Source: Allorhizobium undicola ORS 992 = ATCC 700741 (GTDB lineage: Bacteria > Pseudomonadota > Alphaproteobacteria > Rhizobiales > Rhizobiaceae). Taken from it: a stretch of DNA of 36,791 nt. Where the stretch lies: positions 1-36,791 of the forward strand of contig NZ_JHXQ01000028.1 of assembly GCF_000621665.1 (NCBI RefSeq), written 5' to 3'. The position numbers and the translations under genes are program-made. The notes under the pieces were generated by a model that was not told the origin of the DNA, made no database searches, and saw nothing but the letters and a program-made list of their open reading frames with translations. Shown in pieces: positions 34,000 through 36,791 of this stretch. The first letter of the stretch is position 1; every line of letters starts with the position of its first letter.

Positions 34000-34014
34000 A
34001 ACGCAAGCTCTGCC

Positions 34015-34042
34015 AAAGACTTGCCAGTCTTTCGCCTTTTTT
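34015..34042 (+). terminator. Rho-independent terminator of mnmA
   Basis: AAAGACT (34015-34021) pairs with AGTCTTT (34026-34032) around TGCC, followed by CGCC and six T. A competing outer pairing, TGCCAAA with TTTGGCA (34040-34046), would sequester the T tract. Confidence 0.65.
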
Positions 34043-34054
34043 GGCAAAGCCCGC

Positions 34055-34083
34055 TTGACTTTGCGCCAAGCCAAGCCTTATAA
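34055..34083 (+). promoter_or_regulatory. Promoter of tRNA-Met
   Basis: TTGACT (34055-34060), a 17-bp spacer and TTATAA (34078-34083) give a strong housekeeping promoter about 50 bp before the tRNA. Confidence 0.72.
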
Positions 34084-34133
34084 GCCGCCCATCACATCGG
34101 ACGGCTTTTACCACAAGCCTCAAGGTGCCGTGT

Positions 34134-34210
34134 GGCGGGATAGCTCAGGTGGTTAGAGCGTGGGATTCATAACCCCAAGGTCGGCGGTTCAAGTCCGCCT
34201 CCCGCTACCA
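34134..34210 (+). tRNA. tRNA-Met (CAT), elongator type
   Basis: A 77-nt cloverleaf. The acceptor GGCGGGA pairs with TCCCGCT, with a G-T first pair. The D arm is GCTC...GAGC, the anticodon loop TTCATAA has anticodon CAT, the T arm is GGCGG-TTCAAGT-CCGCC, and the CCA end is encoded. The regular first base pair and the lack of the three G-C pairs flanking the loop argue for elongator rather than initiator tRNA. Confidence 0.95.
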
Positions 34211-34352
34211 TTTATCTCAGGATTTTATTTCTTCACCACACAGGTCGCCATGGCCATGCTGTTGGCTTGCGCTTGGATCCTGCCCGAAATTGCCGATACT
34301 TGCATTGCAGAAAGAGGCGCGGAAAGACCGGCGAGTCTCATCAGCGCCCTGA

Positions 34353-34380
34353 GAAAAGTGGAAGCAAGCTCCCACTTTTC
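34353..34380 (-). terminator. Hairpin downstream of the exported-protein gene
   Basis: GAAAAGTGG (34353-34361) pairs with CCACTTTTC (34372-34380). On the minus strand it follows the stop at 34392 by 11 bases and ends in CTTTTCTC. The 181 bp between the tRNA and this gene hold nothing else. Confidence 0.5.
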
Positions 34381-34391
34381 CTCGCCCTGCT

Positions 34392-35066
34392 TCATCGCAG
34401 CAAATCCAGGCTGGCGCTGCTGATTGGGCGCAGGCTCAGGCTGGTCAGCAGGCCCGCCAACTGTTCCGACTGGGCTGCGGCATCGCAATAGCTGAGCGTG
34501 ACGCGGACAGGCAGGTCCAGACTGGTATCGGCATAGACATGCAAGGGTGCCGCCGCCCGGAACGGCTGGACGCTGCGCATGGCCTGCCATGCATAAACGC
34601 ACGCCCCGCTCTTGCCGAAACGGCCCGTCGCCACATGATAGATGCCGTAGGCATTTTGCCGCGAGGTGGGATCAATGCTCATCTTCAGCCCGGGGAAAAG
34701 GCGGCGAAGCTCCCGTTTGGCATCGTCATCGGCCGCAGGCTGGCGATAGCGCGGGCCGTCCGCAAGGCCGATCTCCACCGTAAGGCTGTTTTCTGCCCCC
34801 TTGCCGCCTGCATAAAGCAGGGTCTGAAATGCCGCCTTTGGTTCGATCCGGCTGCGATAACCGCTAATTGCGGCCCGCAGGCTGGCGACTCGGCCCATCT
34901 CCAGTGGCGGCAGGCCCTGTTTGGCGAGGGGCACGGCGGGAACAGAGTTTTTGCGCAGCGCAGCGGTAGGCTTTATATCCACCGTGCCCGCCATGGCAGC
35001 AACCGTAAACCCCAGGCAGAGAACGGCACAAAGACCAAGTTTCACCATCACTGCACTCGATTTCAT
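34392..35066 (-). CDS. Exported protein of unknown function (weakly BcsN-like)
   Basis: A 224-residue protein with a signal peptide (residues 1 to about 26, KLGLCAVLCLGFTVAAMAG). The mature part has an alpha/beta pattern. ENSLTVEIGLADGPRY, then RRLFPGLKMSIDP and YGIYHVATGRFGKSGACVYA, with two cysteines placed to form a disulfide. The YATG..G..CVYAWQ pattern recalls BcsN, a protein linked to cellulose synthesis in Rhizobiales, but I hold this only as a weak lead. ATG 35066 was chosen because GAGGA lies ten bases upstream; an earlier ATG at 35102 lacks one and would spoil the signal peptide. No cellulose genes are nearby. Confidence 0.78.
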   Translation of the reverse strand: MKSSAVMVKLGLCAVLCLGFTVAAMAGTVDIKPTAALRKNSVPAVPLAKQGLPPLEMGRVASLRAAISGYRSRIEPKAAFQTLLYAGGKGAENSLTVEIGLADGPRYRQPAADDDAKRELRRLFPGLKMSIDPTSRQNAYGIYHVATGRFGKSGACVYAWQAMRSVQPFRAAAPLHVYADTSLDLPVRVTLSYCDAAAQSEQLAGLLTSLSLRPISSASLDLLR

Positions 35067-35138
35067 CACTCTATCCTCAAATCCGGTCCATGAAAGCCGC
35101 AAAAGCCTTGCTGTAAGGTTGCCATGCCGGCCCCTTCT

Positions 35139-35180
35139 GGAGCATTTCCGGTGAACACAGGTTCACCTGCATTGCTCTAA
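35139..35180. repeat. GGAGCATTTCCGGTGAA imperfect hairpin
   Basis: GGTGAA CACAGG TTCACC is the conserved core, as at 17051-17070, while the outer stem (GGAGCATTTCC with TGCATTGCTCT) is only partly paired. It is a decayed member of the hairpin family. Confidence 0.65.
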
Positions 35181-35283
35181 AGCGTGTCGCGATCTTTCAG
35201 ATTCGCTCCTGACGCTTTACGTCATTGTTTTGTCGCATGTCGTTATCGCAAAACCGCTGCACACTTTTGCGCGACATGCTTTA
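35178..35283. repeat. 106-bp intergenic repeat with 14-bp terminal inverted repeats
   Basis: TAAAGCGTGTCGCG (35178-35191) and CGCGACATGCTTTA (35270-35283) are inverted with one mismatch. The sequence is like a dispersed Rhizobiales intergenic repeat I recognise from related genomes. It abuts the hairpin at 35139. The rest of the 529-bp gap to 35595 holds short direct repeats (GCGGAAAAG twice near 35440) and a CtrA-like box, but no gene. Confidence 0.65.
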
Positions 35284-35539
35284 ATACCAAGGCTTACGGT
35301 TCGCCGCCAGGAAATCAACCGGCCTGCCGTCGTTTCCCTGGGGCCCACATCACCAGACCAGCGCCAGCCATGCTATCGATGAATTTATCAACGAAAACTT
35401 AATAGTTCCCGTATGGCTGTAAGGGCCCGTAAAGACGTGAAGCGGAAAAGGCGGAAAAGGCGGCAACCAAGGCAGCCCCGATACGCAAAACGGGCAACAC
35501 GATTCCACCACACTCTCTTCGGGAAAAGACCACAAAAGG

Positions 35540-35554
35540 TAAACCTTTCCTTAA
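35540..35554 (+). promoter_or_regulatory. CtrA-like binding site upstream of the lipoprotein gene
   Basis: TAAA-CCTTTCC-TTAA has the same form as the eipA site: TAAA, seven bases beginning CC, TTAA. It lies 41 bp before the start codon at 35596. Seven of eight fixed positions match the CtrA consensus. Confidence 0.48.
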
Positions 35555-35595
35555 ATTTTAGTGGCTATTATCGGGAGCGATAGAAGAGGTCTGTT

Positions 35596-36171
35596 ATGCG
35601 TAAAATCCTCGTCATCGCCCTTATGCTGGCATTGGCAAGTTGTGCCCGGCCACCCAGCCAGATCCGCAACGCCTGCGCGATCTTCGAGCAACGGGACGGC
35701 GCTTTTGAAAACTGGAAAAGAGCGGCCCGATCCACGGAGCGGGAATATGGCGTGCCGGTTCATATTCTGATGGCCACGATCTATACCGAGTCGAGCTTCC
35801 GTTCGCGCGCCCGCCCGCCGCGCCGCTACATTCTGGGCTTCATCCCCTGGAAGCGCATTTCCACCGCCTATGGCTATTCGCAGGCGCTGGACGGCACCTG
35901 GGAGCGATACCAGCAGGAAACCGGCCGCTACCTCGCCCGCCGCACGAATTTCGGCGATGCAATCCGCTTTATCGGCTGGTATCACTATCAGAGCAGCAAG
36001 CGTCTCGGCATTCCCTATAACGATGCCTACAAGCTCTACCTCGCCTATCATTCAGGCCAGCTCGGCTATATTCGCGGCGCCTATCGCAGCCGCCCGGAAG
36101 CGCTGGCAGGCGCCCGGCGCTTTGCGGCCATCTCGGCCATCTATGCCGACCAGATACGCCGCTGCCCCTGA
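35596..36171 (+). CDS. Lipoprotein with SLT (lytic transglycosylase-like) domain
   Basis: A 191-residue lipoprotein. The N-terminus RKILVIALMLALASC has a lipobox LASC with Cys16 as the acylation site. The mature part resembles a small soluble-lytic-transglycosylase domain: VPVHILMATIYTESSFRSRA with the expected catalytic Glu65, AYGYSQALDGTWERYQ, and YLAYHSGQLGY near the C-terminus. It should cleave or remodel peptidoglycan from the outer membrane. AGAGG precedes the ATG. The CtrA-like box upstream suggests cell-cycle control, which would fit a cell-wall enzyme. Confidence 0.85.
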   Translation: MRKILVIALMLALASCARPPSQIRNACAIFEQRDGAFENWKRAARSTEREYGVPVHILMATIYTESSFRSRARPPRRYILGFIPWKRISTAYGYSQALDGTWERYQQETGRYLARRTNFGDAIRFIGWYHYQSSKRLGIPYNDAYKLYLAYHSGQLGYIRGAYRSRPEALAGARRFAAISAIYADQIRRCP

Positions 36172-36201
36172 GGAACCAACAGCGCCGTGTGTTTCATTGT
36201 T

Positions 36202-36236
36202 AGAGCGCCGATCTGATTCAATCAGATCGGCGCTCT
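36202..36236. repeat. Perfect 35-bp palindrome
   Basis: AGAGCGCCGATCTGATT (36202-36218) and 36220-36236 are exact inverted copies around a single C. It lies 30 bp after the lipoprotein gene and can end its transcript. Its ends, AGAGC and GCTCT, place it in the AGAGC repeat family although its core is unrelated. Confidence 0.8.
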
Positions 36237-36237
36237 C

Positions 36238-36506
36238 CTGCATAATTCCTTAAATCGGAATCCATTTAAGATGAAAATCATGCAGCAGTTTTAAAGTGTT
36301 ACCGCGTCCTTTGTGCGTTTGATCACAGTACACGACGCTACCGTTTTGCGTGTGGTTTACCCCCCTCTGTCCTGCCGGACATCTCCCCCTCAAGTGGGGA
36401 GATCGGCAAGATCAAGGCCCTGCCTAAATTCCTGAAAAAGGCCGTCATCGTCAATATTCTTTGAAGGATGGCGCTTTGTCCGTATTGCAATCTCCCCCCT
36501 TGAGGG
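36238..36506. repeat. Composite palindromic repeat (copy C), cut by IS
   Basis: This matches 8761-9031 of the intact copy with few changes: the CTGCATAAT hairpin, left arm (36313-36403), spacer and the first 17 bp of the right arm (36490-36506). The IS begins at 36507. The 418-bp gap 36172-36589 holds only this, the palindrome at 36202 and the IS end. Confidence 0.88.
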
Positions 36507-36791
36507 CAGGGGAATCGCATATGGGTTTCAAGCTATTGAATGATTGAGGCAAATCGCTTCATCTTCCTCCGACTGATTCGGAGGGTTTGATGAAAGGATT
36601 TGCCTCTTTGTTTGGATCTGTTCCTGATCCTCGTGCTGCCAATGTGCGCCATCCGTTGAACAGTATTTTGTTCATTGCGCTTGCGGCGGTGCTGTGTGGT
36701 GCAGAGACGTGTCAGGACATGGCTGATTTCGGCGTTTCCAAGCGCAAGCTCTTAAAAGAGATCATACCCCTGCCTTATGGCGTCCCAAGCC
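36507..36791 (+). mobile_element. Left end of an ISAs1-family insertion sequence
   Basis: The left inverted repeat begins CAGGGGAATCGCATATG at 36507, matching the IS end at 254-270 at 14 of 17 positions. It is preceded by CCCTTGAGGG, the same bases that follow the other IS end. The transposase gene starts 83 bp in. The element is cut by the window edge. Confidence 0.88.
36590..36791 (+). CDS. ISAs1-family transposase, N-terminal fragment (partial)
   Basis: The first 67 codons of a transposase, open at the right edge. The start MKGFASLFGSVPDPR, followed by HPLNSILFIALAAVLCGAET, is the N-terminal DDE-associated domain of ISAs1 transposases. GGAGGG lies a few bases before the ATG. It has the same orientation as the C-terminal fragment at the left edge and may be another copy of the same IS. 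No disruption is visible. Confidence 0.9.
   Translation, partial: MKGFASLFGSVPDPRAANVRHPLNSILFIALAAVLCGAETCQDMADFGVSKRKLLKEIIPLPYGVPS

Noticed and set aside
34134..34210. Initiator tRNA-fMet
   Set aside because: The acceptor has a normal first pair position instead of the C-A mismatch, and the anticodon stem lacks the three consecutive G-C pairs next to the loop.
34211..34391. A short plus-strand gene after tRNA-Met
   Set aside because: The open frame starts inside the tRNA, has no ribosome-binding site and resembles no family. The region is better explained as 3' flank and a hairpin of the minus-strand gene.
1..36791. The idea that the window is a 36-kb plasmid or excised circle closed at the IS
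   Set aside because: rpoH, purA, mnmA, ung, chpT and tRNA-Met are core chromosomal genes, and no replication or partition genes are present. A tandem copy or assembly effect at the IS remains possible and is kept as an alternative in the IS finding.

Overview
The window reads as chromosomal DNA from an alphaproteobacterium of the order Hyphomicrobiales, most like the Brucella/Ochrobactrum group. The reasons are a chpT-eipA (DUF1134) neighbourhood, an alphaproteobacterial rpoH with its RpoH-type promoter, a smoEFGK-smoS-mtlK polyol operon, many AGAGCATTT-type palindromic intergenic repeats, and evenly GC-rich coding DNA. The genus cannot be settled by reading alone. I place it near Brucella rather than inside it.

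Layout. Both ends of the window lie inside an ISAs1-family insertion sequence. The left end holds the last 87 codons of a transposase and the right inverted repeat (1-270). The right end holds the left inverted repeat and the first 67 codons (36507-36791). Between them: (a) 542-3890, a small receiver protein, the cell-cycle phosphotransferase ChpT, the periplasmic envelope protein EipA and a membrane-anchored coiled-coil protein with a small partner; (b) 4002-8680, a SpoU/TrmH RNA methyltransferase with a small membrane protein, RluD, the heat-shock sigma factor RpoH and an ArsB-like permease; (c) 8713-9110, an intact composite palindromic repeat; (d) 9172-18814, a 688-residue proline-rich membrane protein, PurA, an EamA exporter, a metallophosphatase, a DUF1236 protein, an aldehyde dehydrogenase, a SAM methyltransferase and Ung; (e) 18931-32656, a carbon-use block with an HpcH/HpaI aldolase diverging from a SorC-family regulator, a YdeP-type molybdopterin oxidoreductase, a complete sorbitol/mannitol ABC transporter, two polyol dehydrogenases, a HAD phosphatase and an FGGY D-ribulokinase-like enzyme; (f) 32803-36171, MnmA, elongator tRNA-Met with a clear promoter, an exported protein and an SLT-type lipoprotein.

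How the genes work together. The polyol block is coherent. SmoE, SmoF, SmoG and SmoK import hexitols or pentitols. SmoS and MtlK oxidise them to ketoses, and the kinase phosphorylates a ketopentose. The SorC regulator upstream is the obvious candidate controller. ChpT, EipA and the C-terminal lipoprotein may share CtrA control: eipA and the lipoprotein gene each have a TAAA-N7-TTAA box upstream, one base from the CtrA consensus.

The most unusual signals are in the repeats. (1) The two IS ends abut the same 10-bp sequence, CCCTTGAGGG, at the same position of the same palindromic repeat. This implies a preferred target or one split insertion. (2) Three unrelated genes (eipA, the SpoU methyltransferase and the aldolase) each end in a TAG that forms the first bases of a TAGAGC repeat edge, so the repeat appears to supply the stop codon. 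(3) Several intergenic hairpins keep perfect or near-perfect pairing although their stem sequences differ.
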